Shown: piece by piece, positions 1-7,211 of the stretch
Layout of the letters: each line of letters opens with the position of its first letter
Position numbering within the stretch: position 1 is the stretch's first letter
From: Comamonadaceae bacterium
Lineage (GTDB): Bacteria; Pseudomonadota; Gammaproteobacteria; Burkholderiales; Burkholderiaceae_C
Length of the DNA: 13,082 nt
NCBI GenBank assembly: GCA_947463845.1
Contig: CANHUM010000015.1
Coordinates: forward strand, 1 to 13,082
Direction: 5' to 3'
Notes under the pieces: model-generated
The model's database searches: none
Told to the model about the DNA's origin: nothing
Seen by the model: the letters and a program-made list of their open reading frames with translations, nothing else
Made by a program: the position numbers and the translations under genes

Positions 1-853
1 ACACAGGCGAAGACATCACGCCTTCGCGGGCCTTCATCCAGTTGTAGTTGCCCTTGACGGTGTTGATCTCGCCGTTGTGCGCCACATAGCGGTAGGGGTG
101 GGCCAATGGCCACTCGGGGAAGGTGTTGGTCGAGAACCGCTGGTGCACCAGACCCAGGGCCGAAACGCAGCGCTCGTCCTGCAGGTCCAGGTAATAGGTG
201 CCCACCTGATCGGCCAGCAGCAAGCCCTTGTACACCGCAGTGCGGCTGGACATGCTGGGAATGTAGTACTCGTTGCTGTGCGTCAGGCGCAGGTTCTGGA
301 TGGCGGCGCTGGCGGTCTTGCGGATCACGTACAGCTTGCGCTCCAAGGCGTCTTGCACGATCACGTCAGCGCCACGGCCGATGAAGATCTGGCGCATGAC
401 CGGCTCTTTTTCGCGCACGCGAGGCGACATGGGCATGTCGCGGTTGACCGGCACATCGCGCCAGCCGAGCACCACTTGGCCTTCGGCTTTGACGGCGCGC
501 TCGAGTTCTTGTTCGCAGGCCATGCGAGAAGCGTGCTCCTTGGGCAGGAAGACCATGCCCACGCCGTATTCGCCGAAAGGCGGCAGCGCCACACCTTGCT
601 TGGCCATCTCGTCTCGGTACAGCGCATCGGGCAGCTGGATCAGGATACCGGCACCGTCACCCATCAGCGCATCGGCACCCACCGCACCCCGGTGGTCCAG
701 GTTTTCCAGAATCTTGAGCGCCTGCGTCACGATGGCGTGGGTTTTATGACCCTTGATGTGGGCGACAAAGCCAACACCACAAGCATCGTGCTCGTTGGCG
801 GGGTCATACAGACCGGTGGATTGGAAATGTTCTTTTTCGCTGGCCGAAGTCAT
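1..853 (-). CDS. gltB: Glutamate synthase (NADPH) large subunit, 5' part, runs off the left edge
   Basis: GltB makes two glutamates from glutamine and 2-oxoglutarate; its N-terminal class II amidotransferase domain releases ammonia from glutamine. The first 284 codons are present. The start ATG is at 853-851, preceded by AGGAG with six bases of spacing. The protein opens with a short leader followed by EHDACGVGF; Cys25 would become the N-terminal catalytic nucleophile after leader removal, as in the family. Further landmarks are the block LENLDHRGAVGAD (about residues 48-60), RFSTNTFPEWPLAHPYR (about 240-256) and HNGEINTVKGNYNWM just after it, all typical of the glutaminase domain. The synthase, FMN and Fe-S portions (family length about 1500 residues) lie outside the window. 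Identification is firm. The gene sits downstream of a REP-associated transposase and has its own candidate promoter. Confidence 0.96.
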   Translation of the reverse strand, partial: MTSASEKEHFQSTGLYDPANEHDACGVGFVAHIKGHKTHAIVTQALKILENLDHRGAVGADALMGDGAGILIQLPDALYRDEMAKQGVALPPFGEYGVGMVFLPKEHASRMACEQELERAVKAEGQVVLGWRDVPVNRDMPMSPRVREKEPVMRQIFIGRGADVIVQDALERKLYVIRKTASAAIQNLRLTHSNEYYIPSMSSRTAVYKGLLLADQVGTYYLDLQDERCVSALGLVHQRFSTNTFPEWPLAHPYRYVAHNGEINTVKGNYNWMKAREGVMSSPV

Positions 854-886
854 GGGCGCTCCTAAGGGTTTTCACGCGGACCGGGG

Positions 887-915
887 AGTGTAGTGCACTG
901 CAGCATCCATGCCAA
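887..915 (-). promoter_or_regulatory. Candidate sigma70 promoter of gltB
   Basis: On the minus strand, TTGGCA (915-910; 5 of 6 to the -35 consensus) is followed after exactly 17 bases by TACACT (892-887; 4 of 6 to the -10 consensus). Initiation near 880 would leave a leader of roughly 27 bases carrying the AGGAG ribosome site of gltB. This is pattern matching only; no start-site data are available. Confidence 0.45.
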
Positions 916-920
916 TCTTT

Positions 921-945
921 TTAATTGGGGTCAGATCCCAATTAA
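921..945 (+). repeat. Left hairpin repeat of the RAYT element
   Basis: A perfect inverted repeat: arms TTAATTGGG (921-929) and CCCAATTAA (937-945) around the seven-base loop GTCAGAT. It begins five bases upstream of the -35 hexamer of the candidate gltB promoter. Confidence 0.75.
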
Positions 946-969
946 TTTGGCTTTCGACTTGGCTTAGAT

Positions 970-998
970 TTAATTGGGGACAGATTTAATTCGGGGTC
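970..998 (+). repeat. Degenerate second copy of the left repeat, overlapping the transposase stop
   Basis: TTAATTGGGGACAGAT at 970-985 differs by one base from the first 16 bases of the unit at 921. It is followed by TTAATTCGGGGTC (986-998), which resembles another unit start. The CCCAATTAA arm is missing, so no strong hairpin forms. The stop codon of the transposase gene (988-986) lies in this copy. Confidence 0.6.
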
Positions 999-1681
999 TT
1001 TTTCACAGGCCGCCCAGCCCTGCCGGGCACCAAACGCCGCTGGGTGGCTTGCTGCAAACCGCTCACAAAATCGGCCGACCCCAAAGCCCAGCCCGACAAA
1101 GCGCTTTGCGTGAGTTGCTCTTTGTCGCGCTGTACCAGACCCGTCTGCACCAACTCGGCATAGGCTGCCTCACGGGCAAACGGCGTGTTACCCAAGCCCC
1201 AAAACAGGGCATGCGGGGTCACCCATTTGGCGCTCAGCTGCCCAATACAGTGCCGGTGACTGGACCATTTGAAGTCGGCGGGCTGCACCACCATGCCCGC
1301 CCGCACCGGGTTCAGGTCAATGTAGACCATGCACGCCAGAAGATAGCGCTCACTCTCAATGAGATTGCTGCGGTAGCGCCCTTCCCACAGTGTGCCCGTC
1401 CGTTTGTGGCGCAGATTGAAATAACGCACATAGGCACGACCCACCGCTTGCATCATTTGGGGCAGTCCTTGGTCGGTTTCAGGGGTGAGCAACAAATGAA
1501 AGTGGTTGTCCATGATCACGTAGGCATGGATGGCAACCTTGAAATTCTGCGCATGCTCTTGCCACAGCGCCAACAACCGCTCACGGTCCGCATCGTCGCG
1601 CACGATGGCCTGGCGGTCATTGCCGCGCTGGATGACGTGGTGCGGGTAAGCGGCAACGGTGAGGCGAGGTTGGCGAGCCAT
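986..1681 (-). CDS. REP-associated tyrosine transposase (Y1_Tnp, IS200-like)
   Basis: This 231-residue protein belongs to the RAYT branch of IS200/IS605-type single-strand transposases, which nick DNA with a tyrosine and bind palindromic repeats. Visible features: N-terminal ARQPRLTVAAYPHHVIQRGNDR-type entry; the HUH metal motif H60-F-H62 in MDNHFHLLL; GRAYVRYFN at 81-89; GTLWEGRYRS at 96-105; and YIDLNPVRAGM at 120-130. Y120 is a candidate nucleophile, Y84 and Y87 being alternatives. The start chosen is ATG at 1681, which has AGGGAG upstream at eight bases; a TTG at 1687 would add two residues but lies too close to that ribosome site. The C-terminal residues are encoded by a copy of the flanking repeat. 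The gene looks intact. Its neighbours show it sits just upstream of gltB, in the same direction. Confidence 0.88.
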   Translation of the reverse strand: MARQPRLTVAAYPHHVIQRGNDRQAIVRDDADRERLLALWQEHAQNFKVAIHAYVIMDNHFHLLLTPETDQGLPQMMQAVGRAYVRYFNLRHKRTGTLWEGRYRSNLIESERYLLACMVYIDLNPVRAGMVVQPADFKWSSHRHCIGQLSAKWVTPHALFWGLGNTPFAREAAYAELVQTGLVQRDKEQLTQSALSGWALGSADFVSGLQQATQRRLVPGRAGRPVKKTPN

Positions 1682-1711
1682 GGTCAAAACTCCCTGAACA
1701 AGAATGCCAGT

Positions 1712-1736
1712 TTAATTGGGATCTGACCCCGATTAA
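1712..1736 (-). repeat. Right hairpin repeat of the RAYT element
   Basis: Arms TTAATTGGG (1712-1720) and CCCGATTAA (1728-1736) around the loop ATCTGAC pair over nine positions, with one G-T wobble. Read on the minus strand it is the unit seen at 921 with a single change. Adjacent bases 1731-1746 contain GATTAAC twice in tandem. Confidence 0.7.
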
Positions 1737-1810
1737 CCGATTAACGAGGCGAGTGAACCGAAGCCCCTCATGCGACAGCGGGCCATCTGTCACCCGTTTA
1801 AGCTCAGTTC

Positions 1811-3166
1811 ATGGACAAGCAAGCTCTTCGCATCGGCGCTGGCGCAGGTTACGCGGGCGATCGCATTGCGCCCGCGGTCGAGTTGGCAGAAAAAGGCCAG
1901 CTGGACTATCTGGTGTTTGAATGTCTGGCCGAGCGCACGATTGCCTTGGCGCAACTTGAACGCACCAAAGACGCAGCGGCAGGCTTCGACCCGATGCTCC
2001 AGGCCCGCATGCGGGCGGTGCTGCCCGCCTGTATCAGCCAAGGCGTGCGCATCATCAGCAACATGGGCGCAGCCAACCCGCTGCAGGCTGGGCAGGCGGT
2101 CCTGGCCGTGGCCGATGAATTGGGCTTGCCCCAGGTCAAAGTGGCGGTCGTTCTGGGCGATGATGTGCTCGCCACTCTGATCCAGACCGGCTCGTCTTTG
2201 TCCGTCCAGGAGAGCACGCAGACGCTGGCTGACTTGCAAGCCCAGTTGATTTCAGCCAATGCCTACCTCGGAGCAGAAGCCCTGCTGCCAGCGCTGCAAA
2301 CAGACGCGCAAGTCATCATCACGGGCCGCGTGGCCGACCCGGCGCTGTTTTTGGCACCCCTGATGCACCACTTCAGCTGGGCACCCAACGACTGGACGCG
2401 TCTGGGCAAAGGCGTCCTGGTGGGCCATTTGCTCGAGTGCGCAGCTCAGATCACGGGTGGTTACTTTGCCGATCCGGGCTACAAGGATGTGCCCAACCTG
2501 GCCCGGCTGGGCTTTCCACTGGCCGAAGTCAGCGCCTCGGGCGACGCCGTCATCACCAAAGTACCGAATTCAGGCGGCTGCGTCACGGTCGCCACTTGCA
2601 CCGAACAGCTGCTCTACGAAATCGAGGATCCCGCGCGCTATCTTCAGCCCGACGTGGTGGCCGATTTTTCTCAGGTGAAGCTGACGCAGTCAGGCCCCGA
2701 CCGGGTCCAAGTGATGGGTGGGCAAGGCCATCCGCGCACCGACACACTCAAGGTCACGCTGGGTTACCGCGATGGCTTCATCGGCGAAGGCCAAATCAGC
2801 TATGCAGGGCCAGGCGCACAAGCGCGGGGCCAGCTGGCGCTGGACCTGGTACGGCAACGTTTGGCCGATGCCGGTTATGGAAAGTTCGAGGGCCGCTATG
2901 ACCTGATGGGCGTGAACGCGATCTTCGGGCCTGGCAGCTCTGCAGGCTCAGAACCCGCCGAAGTGCGTGCCCGCGTCGCTCTGCGCGTGCCCACCCTGCA
3001 GCAGGCCACACAGGTGGCACAAGAAGTCGAAGCCCTCTACACCAACGGCCCCGCCGGGGGAGGAGGCGCCTCACGCTCGGTGCGAGAAGTCATCGCCGCT
3101 GCCGCCGTGCTCATGCCGCGCAGTGCAGTGCACACCTCCACCGTGCTGCTCACACAGGACACCTGA
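1811..3166 (+). CDS. AtuA-like protein (acyclic terpene utilization family, DUF1446)
   Basis: A 451-residue protein of the AtuA/DUF1446 family (PF07287). The family is named for the atu cluster of acyclic terpene degradation in Pseudomonas, but its exact reaction is not established to my knowledge. Family landmarks: RIGAGAGYAGDRIAPAVELAEKG at 7-29, YLVFECLAERT at about 33-43, ISNMGAANP, VIITGRVADPALFLAP, and the VPNSGGCVT block in the middle. The C-terminus reads GGGGASRSVRE and ends HTSTVLL. No signal peptide is seen, so it is cytoplasmic. The ATG at 1811 is fixed by an in-frame TAA three codons upstream (1799-1801); no good Shine-Dalgarno precedes it. Many homologues carry a further C-terminal domain; here that domain seems to be the next gene, which starts one base after this stop. 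An operon is likely. Confidence 0.85.
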   Translation: MDKQALRIGAGAGYAGDRIAPAVELAEKGQLDYLVFECLAERTIALAQLERTKDAAAGFDPMLQARMRAVLPACISQGVRIISNMGAANPLQAGQAVLAVADELGLPQVKVAVVLGDDVLATLIQTGSSLSVQESTQTLADLQAQLISANAYLGAEALLPALQTDAQVIITGRVADPALFLAPLMHHFSWAPNDWTRLGKGVLVGHLLECAAQITGGYFADPGYKDVPNLARLGFPLAEVSASGDAVITKVPNSGGCVTVATCTEQLLYEIEDPARYLQPDVVADFSQVKLTQSGPDRVQVMGGQGHPRTDTLKVTLGYRDGFIGEGQISYAGPGAQARGQLALDLVRQRLADAGYGKFEGRYDLMGVNAIFGPGSSAGSEPAEVRARVALRVPTLQQATQVAQEVEALYTNGPAGGGGASRSVREVIAAAAVLMPRSAVHTSTVLLTQDT

Positions 3167-3167
3167 C

Positions 3168-3470
3168 ATGCTGCTGCGCAACATCGCCCACACACGCACC
3201 GGGGACAAAGGCAACCGATCCACCTTGTCGGTGATTGCGTATGACCCAAAAGACTTTGTGTTGTTGGAAAAGCAACTCACTGCCGAACGCGTGCAAGCCC
3301 ACTTTGCAGGCATGGTGCACGGCCCGGTTGAACGCTACGCCCTGCCCCAACTGGGCGCCCTGAATTTCGTGATGCACAACGCCCTGTGCGGCGGCGTCAC
3401 CCGCTCACTGGCCCTGGACGCCCACGGGAAATGCCTGAGTGCGCACCTGCTGACATTTGTGTTGGAATAA
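3168..3470 (+). CDS. AtuA-like small domain protein (separate C-terminal domain of the family)
   Basis: A 100-residue protein starting MLLRNIAHTRTGDKGN. The block HTRTGDKGNRSTLSVIAY, followed by VERYALPQLGALNFVMHNALCGGVTRSL, is what I recognise as the small domain found at the C-terminus of longer AtuA-type proteins, or as a stand-alone partner encoded beside them. The ATG at 3168 lies one base after the TGA of the preceding gene, so the two are probably translated together and act as a complex (inference). No signal peptide, membrane segment or obvious catalytic motif is seen. The reaction is unknown. A longer frame opening upstream at 2967 overlaps the previous gene and is less likely. Confidence 0.8.
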   Translation: MLLRNIAHTRTGDKGNRSTLSVIAYDPKDFVLLEKQLTAERVQAHFAGMVHGPVERYALPQLGALNFVMHNALCGGVTRSLALDAHGKCLSAHLLTFVLE

Positions 3471-3492
3471 CTTTTACCCACAGGAGACCCCC

Positions 3493-4467
3493 ATGAAACG
3501 CTTGCGTATCGCTTCTTTGTTGTCTGCCGCCCTGGGCCTCGGCCTTGTGGCCTCCCAGGCTCTGGCTCAGGCCTACCCCAACAAACCCATCAAAGCCATC
3601 GTGCCCTTTGCCGCTGGCAGCGCGACCGACCAGATCGGCAGGGCTTTCACACAAAAAATGTCTGAAATGCTGGGCCAGCCCATCATCATCGAGAACCGTG
3701 CGGGTGTGAACGGCATGCTGGGCGCCGAGGCGTTGGCCAAATCGGCCCCGGATGGCTACACGATCATGGTGGGCACGAACAGCACCAATGCCGCACTCAA
3801 AAGCCTGATGAAGAAACTGCCCTATGACCAGGACACCGCTTTCGCGCCCATCGGCTACATCGGCTCGGTACCCCTGATCGTCGCTGTCAACAACGATGTG
3901 CCCGTCAAAAACTTGCGGGAGTTGGTGGCTGCGGCCAAAGCCAAGCCCACCCAATTGACCTTTGCCAGCGCCAGCACCTCGCAGCGCGTCTCCACCGAAA
4001 TGCTGCAGAGCATGGCGGGCATCGAGATGACCCATGTGCCCTACAAGAGCGGTCCTGCCGCCATGACCGACTTGATCGGCGGACAGGTGAATCTGTTCAC
4101 CGCCGACTTTGCAGTCATGCTCCCTCAGGTCAAGGCGGGCAAGATCCGCGGCCTGGCCGTCACCTCGATGCAGCGCTCCAAGGCCATCCCCGAGCTGCCG
4201 ACCGTCAACGAAGCGCTGGGCTTGAAGGATTACGAGTTGATCGCCTACTTCGCTCTGTTCGCGCCGGCCGGAACCCCTCCCGATGTGATCACGCGGCTGA
4301 ACCGAGCCCTCAACGCAGCGGCAGCCGACAAGGACATCATCGAAAGGTTCTCGGCGATCGGCTTTGAAACCGCCCCGGGTACCCCCGAAGCCCTGGCCCA
4401 GCGCAACAGGCTGGAAACCGCCAAATGGGCCAAAGCGATTCGCGACGCGAAAATCGAAGCAGAATAA
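3493..4467 (+). CDS. Bug-family (TctC-like) periplasmic solute-binding protein
   Basis: A 324-residue extracytoplasmic binding protein of the Bug/tripartite tricarboxylate transporter receptor family, which captures organic acids and related solutes. Residues 1-25 form a signal peptide (basic MKRLR, hydrophobic core, ALA cleavage site before QAYPNKP). Family signatures follow: YPNKPIKAIVPFAAGSATDQIGR at 28-50, LGQPIIIENRAGVNG and APDGYTIMVGTNS, then VPYKSGPAAMTDLIGGQV and LPTVNEAL. The ATG at 3493 follows AGGAGA with five bases of spacing, 22 bases after the preceding stop; an upstream ATG at 3457 would bury the signal peptide. No TctA/TctB-type membrane subunits are in the window, so it may share those of another locus, as is common in Burkholderiales. 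Position in an operon with the AtuA-like pair suggests a shared substrate (inference). Confidence 0.93.
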   Translation: MKRLRIASLLSAALGLGLVASQALAQAYPNKPIKAIVPFAAGSATDQIGRAFTQKMSEMLGQPIIIENRAGVNGMLGAEALAKSAPDGYTIMVGTNSTNAALKSLMKKLPYDQDTAFAPIGYIGSVPLIVAVNNDVPVKNLRELVAAAKAKPTQLTFASASTSQRVSTEMLQSMAGIEMTHVPYKSGPAAMTDLIGGQVNLFTADFAVMLPQVKAGKIRGLAVTSMQRSKAIPELPTVNEALGLKDYELIAYFALFAPAGTPPDVITRLNRALNAAAADKDIIERFSAIGFETAPGTPEALAQRNRLETAKWAKAIRDAKIEAE

Positions 4468-4521
4468 AAGCAGCCTTGGGCGACACAGAGGGTCAACTCA
4501 CGCGCTGCAAAGGCCCTCGTG

Positions 4522-5400
4522 TCATCCCGCTGACGTGTTCAACGCCAGCGGGTACCGCGCCCCCATCCAGGCTTCCACGCCAAATTCCTGAAGCAGCGCC
4601 TGCAGCCGCTCGCCCGAGGAGCGCTTTTTCTGGCCGTTGTACTTGGCCAGGATCAACTCGTTTTTCATGCTGTGTTCCCACCCCACCAGCTCGGTCACGG
4701 TGACCTGGTAGCCCTGTGATTCGAGGTACAAACAGCGCAGCACATTGGTCAGCTGACTGCCCACTTCGCGGGTATGCAGCGGGTGACGCCACAACTCGGC
4801 CAGTGGCGTGCGCTGCAAATTGAGCGCCTTGTTCTGGTTGAGCGCACGGGCCAATTCGGCTTGACAACAGGGCACCAGCACCATGCACCTGGCCTTCTTT
4901 TGCAGACCGAAGGCGATGGCGTCGTCGGTGGCGGTGTCGCAGGCGTGCAGCGCGGTGACCACATCGATCTGCGCAGGCATCTCCTCGCTTTGCGTGGATT
5001 CGACCACGCTCACATTCAAAAAACGCATGCGCTCAAAACCCAAGCGTTGAGCCAGCTGGCGCGAAGATTCGACCAGCTCGCTGCGCGTTTCGATGCCGTA
5101 AATGGTGCCGTGCCCCAGGGCCTTGAAAAACAAGTCGTAAATGATGAAGCCCAGATACGACTTGCCTGCACCGTGGTCAGCCAATGTCGGTCCACTGTCG
5201 CTGGCAGGCAGCTCCAAGAGCAGTTTTTCGATGAACTGAAACAAGTGGTACACCTGCTTGAGCTTGCGGCGTGAATCTTGGTTGAGCTTGCCATCGCGCG
5301 TGAGGATGTGCAGCTGCTGGAGCAGCTCCACCGACTGACCGGGGCGCACTTCGGGGGGCAAGCCCGAGAAGGCGCTGTGGGCAGCTGATCGCTTTTTCAT
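4522..5400 (-). CDS. SAM-dependent methyltransferase (Methyltransf_32 / TRM13-METTL25-like)
   Basis: A 292-residue class I methyltransferase-fold protein. After a helical N-terminal region, motif I is LADHGAGKSYLGF (73-85), followed by an acidic residue in YGIETRSELV (E104), then LHACDTATDDAI (151-162) and VPCCQAEL (176-183). The HxCxxATD and PCC elements resemble those of the Methyltransf_32 group, which includes the tRNA methylase TRM13. EHSMKNELILAKY lies near the C-terminus. The substrate is not evident; RNA is a reasonable guess from the family but unproven. The ATG at 5400 overlaps the TGA of the DUF1415 gene (ATGA), pointing to coupled translation. It converges on the Bug-family gene with a gap of 54 bases and no clear terminator. 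Confidence 0.8.
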   Translation of the reverse strand: MKKRSAAHSAFSGLPPEVRPGQSVELLQQLHILTRDGKLNQDSRRKLKQVYHLFQFIEKLLLELPASDSGPTLADHGAGKSYLGFIIYDLFFKALGHGTIYGIETRSELVESSRQLAQRLGFERMRFLNVSVVESTQSEEMPAQIDVVTALHACDTATDDAIAFGLQKKARCMVLVPCCQAELARALNQNKALNLQRTPLAELWRHPLHTREVGSQLTNVLRCLYLESQGYQVTVTELVGWEHSMKNELILAKYNGQKKRSSGERLQALLQEFGVEAWMGARYPLALNTSAG

Positions 5401-5951
5401 GGGGAAGGACCCACGCCCAGCTTGTTCCAGCCCTCGGCCCCCAGCTTGTCCATGGTCTCGATGTTGGTCTCGTAAATCATTTCCGCTTCGGGAAAAGCCT
5501 CCACCGCCCTGTCGATGCTTTCCTCGCGCAGCAGGTGCAAGGTGGGATAAGGCGAGCGGTTGGTGAAATTGCCGATGTCGTCTGGCTCGGTGTCGGCAAA
5601 CTGGAACTGCGGATGAAAACTCGCCACTTGGAACACGCCTTCCATGTCCAGCTCTTGCAGCACCGCATCGGCCTCGTCCAGGAAGTCGTTGAACTCCAGA
5701 AAATCCTGCAGCATCTGCGGCACGATCAAGAGCACGGTCTCGCGCTCTTCGGCGGGCATGGCGGCCAAGGCCTGCAGCTGTTCAATCAACTCGTCGCGCA
5801 GGCCTTCCAGGCCTTTGGCCTCGCTCACCACGTAATGGATCTGGCCCTTGACGTGCGGGGCTTTGGCAAAGGGGCACAGGTTCAGGCCAATCACAGCGCG
5901 TTCGAGCCAGCGCACGGTGTCGGCAATCTCAGGGATATGCATGTCGGTCAT
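5397..5951 (-). CDS. DUF1415 family protein
   Basis: A 184-residue soluble protein of unknown function recognised as DUF1415. Seen: an N-terminal helix TVRWLERAVIGLNLCPFAKAPHV (about 11-33) with the conserved LNLCPFAK, an acidic central part (VPQMLQDFLEFNDFLDEADAVL), FQVASFHPQFQFADTEPDDIGNFTNRSPYPTLHLLREESIDRA, and a closing NIETMDKLGAEGWNKL. These blocks are characteristic of the family, mainly found in gamma- and betaproteobacteria. The start is ATG at 5951 (MTDMHIPEI), which overlaps the TGA of the MFS gene by ATGA. A longer reading frame extends back to 6248, but only by translating the MFS gene out of frame. The stop overlaps the next methyltransferase start. The single Cys in LNLCPFAK is a candidate functional residue (inference). 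Confidence 0.88.
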   Translation of the reverse strand: MTDMHIPEIADTVRWLERAVIGLNLCPFAKAPHVKGQIHYVVSEAKGLEGLRDELIEQLQALAAMPAEERETVLLIVPQMLQDFLEFNDFLDEADAVLQELDMEGVFQVASFHPQFQFADTEPDDIGNFTNRSPYPTLHLLREESIDRAVEAFPEAEMIYETNIETMDKLGAEGWNKLGVGPSP

Positions 5952-7159
5952 GGGCGAGATTGTGCCTGTGCCAGCAAGCGACCAGCAGCCCAGGCCAATA
6001 CCGCGCCCACCGCACAACATCCCACCGTGACCAGCGGCGTGAGCTGCCAGCCGCCTGCATGAGCGGCCACAGCTGCCACAGCCGGCGGCCCCAAAAACTG
6101 ACCCAGCGCAGACAACTGCTGCACCCAGCCCACCGTGGTGGCCACTTGCTGATCGCCGGGGGCCAGGCGCACGGCCAGGCTGAACAGCGTACCTGGCACC
6201 AGGCCGCCCAGGCCAGAAAACAGCAACACCCCGGCAAAACGTAACCATGGCTGGGCTTCAGTGAAAGGCGCAAAGGCCACCGTGCTGCCCAGTGCCATCG
6301 CACCAAAGCCCAGCCACAAGGTGGTGCGGGGTGCCCAGCCGCGTTGCAACAAGCGGCCCGATGCCATGTTGCCGACGATGTTGGCGGCAGCCGCCAAGGC
6401 GGTGAGCAAGCCCAGCAGCAGACCACTCACACCTGCAGCGGCGTAAATCGAAGGCAGAAAACCCACCACCGCCAACCACTGGCCTGAGTACATGCCAAAG
6501 GTGAGCGCGACCAGCCAAGGGCCAGGCGCAATCAGGGTCAGGCGCAGCCGTTGCCATGCACCCTGCCCTGCTCTTGTCCTGTGCTCAGCCGGGTCGGTGG
6601 GCACACTGCGCCACACCCCAACGGCCATGCCCAGCGACACGACCGCAAACAGCCACCACCAGACACCCCAGCCCCAGGCGGGAATGAACAGCGGCCCAGC
6701 CAGCAAGGCCAGCGCAGTGCCTGTGGGCATGTACGCACCCCAAACGCCCAGCATGCCAGGCAACTGCTCAGACGGCACCAGGCGGCGAATCAAGGCAGGC
6801 GCTGGCAAGGCCACCATCAAAAACCCCAGGCCTTCGATGGCACGCAGCGCCAGCAAGGCAGTGACCGAAGTCGCGAAGCCGCCCAAGCCGCTGGCCAGCG
6901 CCAGCAAGCACAGGCCGCGCACCATGCTGCGCTTCAGACCCATGCCGTCGGCCCACAGGCCCATGAACACGGCCAGGCTCAAACCGGCCAACTGAACCAT
7001 CGACAAAAGAAAACCGGACTGCACCAGCGTCAGCCCCAATTCGGTTTGCAGTGCAGGCAAGGCAGGTGGCAGCTTGCCCACCTGCAAGGCCGCTACGCCA
7101 CCGGCGAGGACGACGATCCAGGCTTTGCCGGGTGAAGCAGAGGTGTTGTCGTGGATCAC
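5948..7159 (-). CDS. MFS transporter (CynX/NimT-like)
   Basis: A major facilitator superfamily membrane protein of 403 residues if started at GTG 7159, or 414 if at TTG 7192. It consists of about twelve hydrophobic segments; the loop after the second contains GLWADGMGLKRSMV, a version of the MFS GxxxDxxGxkr motif A. Segment pairs such as WLVALTFGMYSGQWLAVVGFLPSIY and the second-half LLQRGWAPRTTLWLGFGAMALG are typical of the cyanate/nitrate-like MFS subgroup. The substrate cannot be read from sequence. GTG is preferred over TTG because the TTG has no ribosome site; the GTG has only a weak GAAG. The gene follows dgt by 20-52 bases and overlaps the DUF1415 start by ATGA, so it may be co-transcribed with both. 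Confidence 0.85.
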   Translation of the reverse strand: MIHDNTSASPGKAWIVVLAGGVAALQVGKLPPALPALQTELGLTLVQSGFLLSMVQLAGLSLAVFMGLWADGMGLKRSMVRGLCLLALASGLGGFATSVTALLALRAIEGLGFLMVALPAPALIRRLVPSEQLPGMLGVWGAYMPTGTALALLAGPLFIPAWGWGVWWWLFAVVSLGMAVGVWRSVPTDPAEHRTRAGQGAWQRLRLTLIAPGPWLVALTFGMYSGQWLAVVGFLPSIYAAAGVSGLLLGLLTALAAAANIVGNMASGRLLQRGWAPRTTLWLGFGAMALGSTVAFAPFTEAQPWLRFAGVLLFSGLGGLVPGTLFSLAVRLAPGDQQVATTVGWVQQLSALGQFLGPPAVAAVAAHAGGWQLTPLVTVGCCAVGAVLAWAAGRLLAQAQSRP

Positions 7160-7211
7160 CGCTTCATCGCGACGGGAACGCCGCAAGGACAATGCAGCAC
7201 AAGGTATGGGT

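Larger units (their letters stand above)
921..1736. mobile_element. REP-associated transposase (RAYT) element bounded by inverted hairpin repeats
   Basis: A Y1/HUH transposase gene is bracketed by two 25-base hairpin units, at 921-945 and 1712-1736, in opposite orientation. Read in the same sense they match at 24 of 25 positions. A third, partial copy lies at 970-991 inside the left end. This is the layout of a RAYT gene with its cognate palindromes, which the transposase is expected to bind and cut. The limits given are the outer edges of the hairpins; the true ends are not proven and I see no clear target duplication. Confidence 0.7.

Noticed and set aside
77..865. A 262-codon open frame on the plus strand at the left edge
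   Set aside because: Antisense to gltB, whose minus-strand translation gives an unmistakable glutaminase domain.
974..1726. A 250-codon open frame on the plus strand across the RAYT element
   Set aside because: Antisense to the transposase gene, which has clear HUH and YIDLNPVRAGM motifs; the plus-strand translation shows no domain.
1737..1810. Search for a promoter or operator ahead of the AtuA-like gene
   Set aside because: No pair of hexamers close to consensus was found and no clear palindrome; expression may start in the RAYT right end or depend on a non-consensus promoter.
4484..4521. Hairpin between the convergent Bug and methyltransferase genes (CAC/GAGGG with CCCTCGTG)
   Set aside because: The stem has a bulge, the loop is 21 bases, and no T-run follows on either strand, so I do not call it a terminator.
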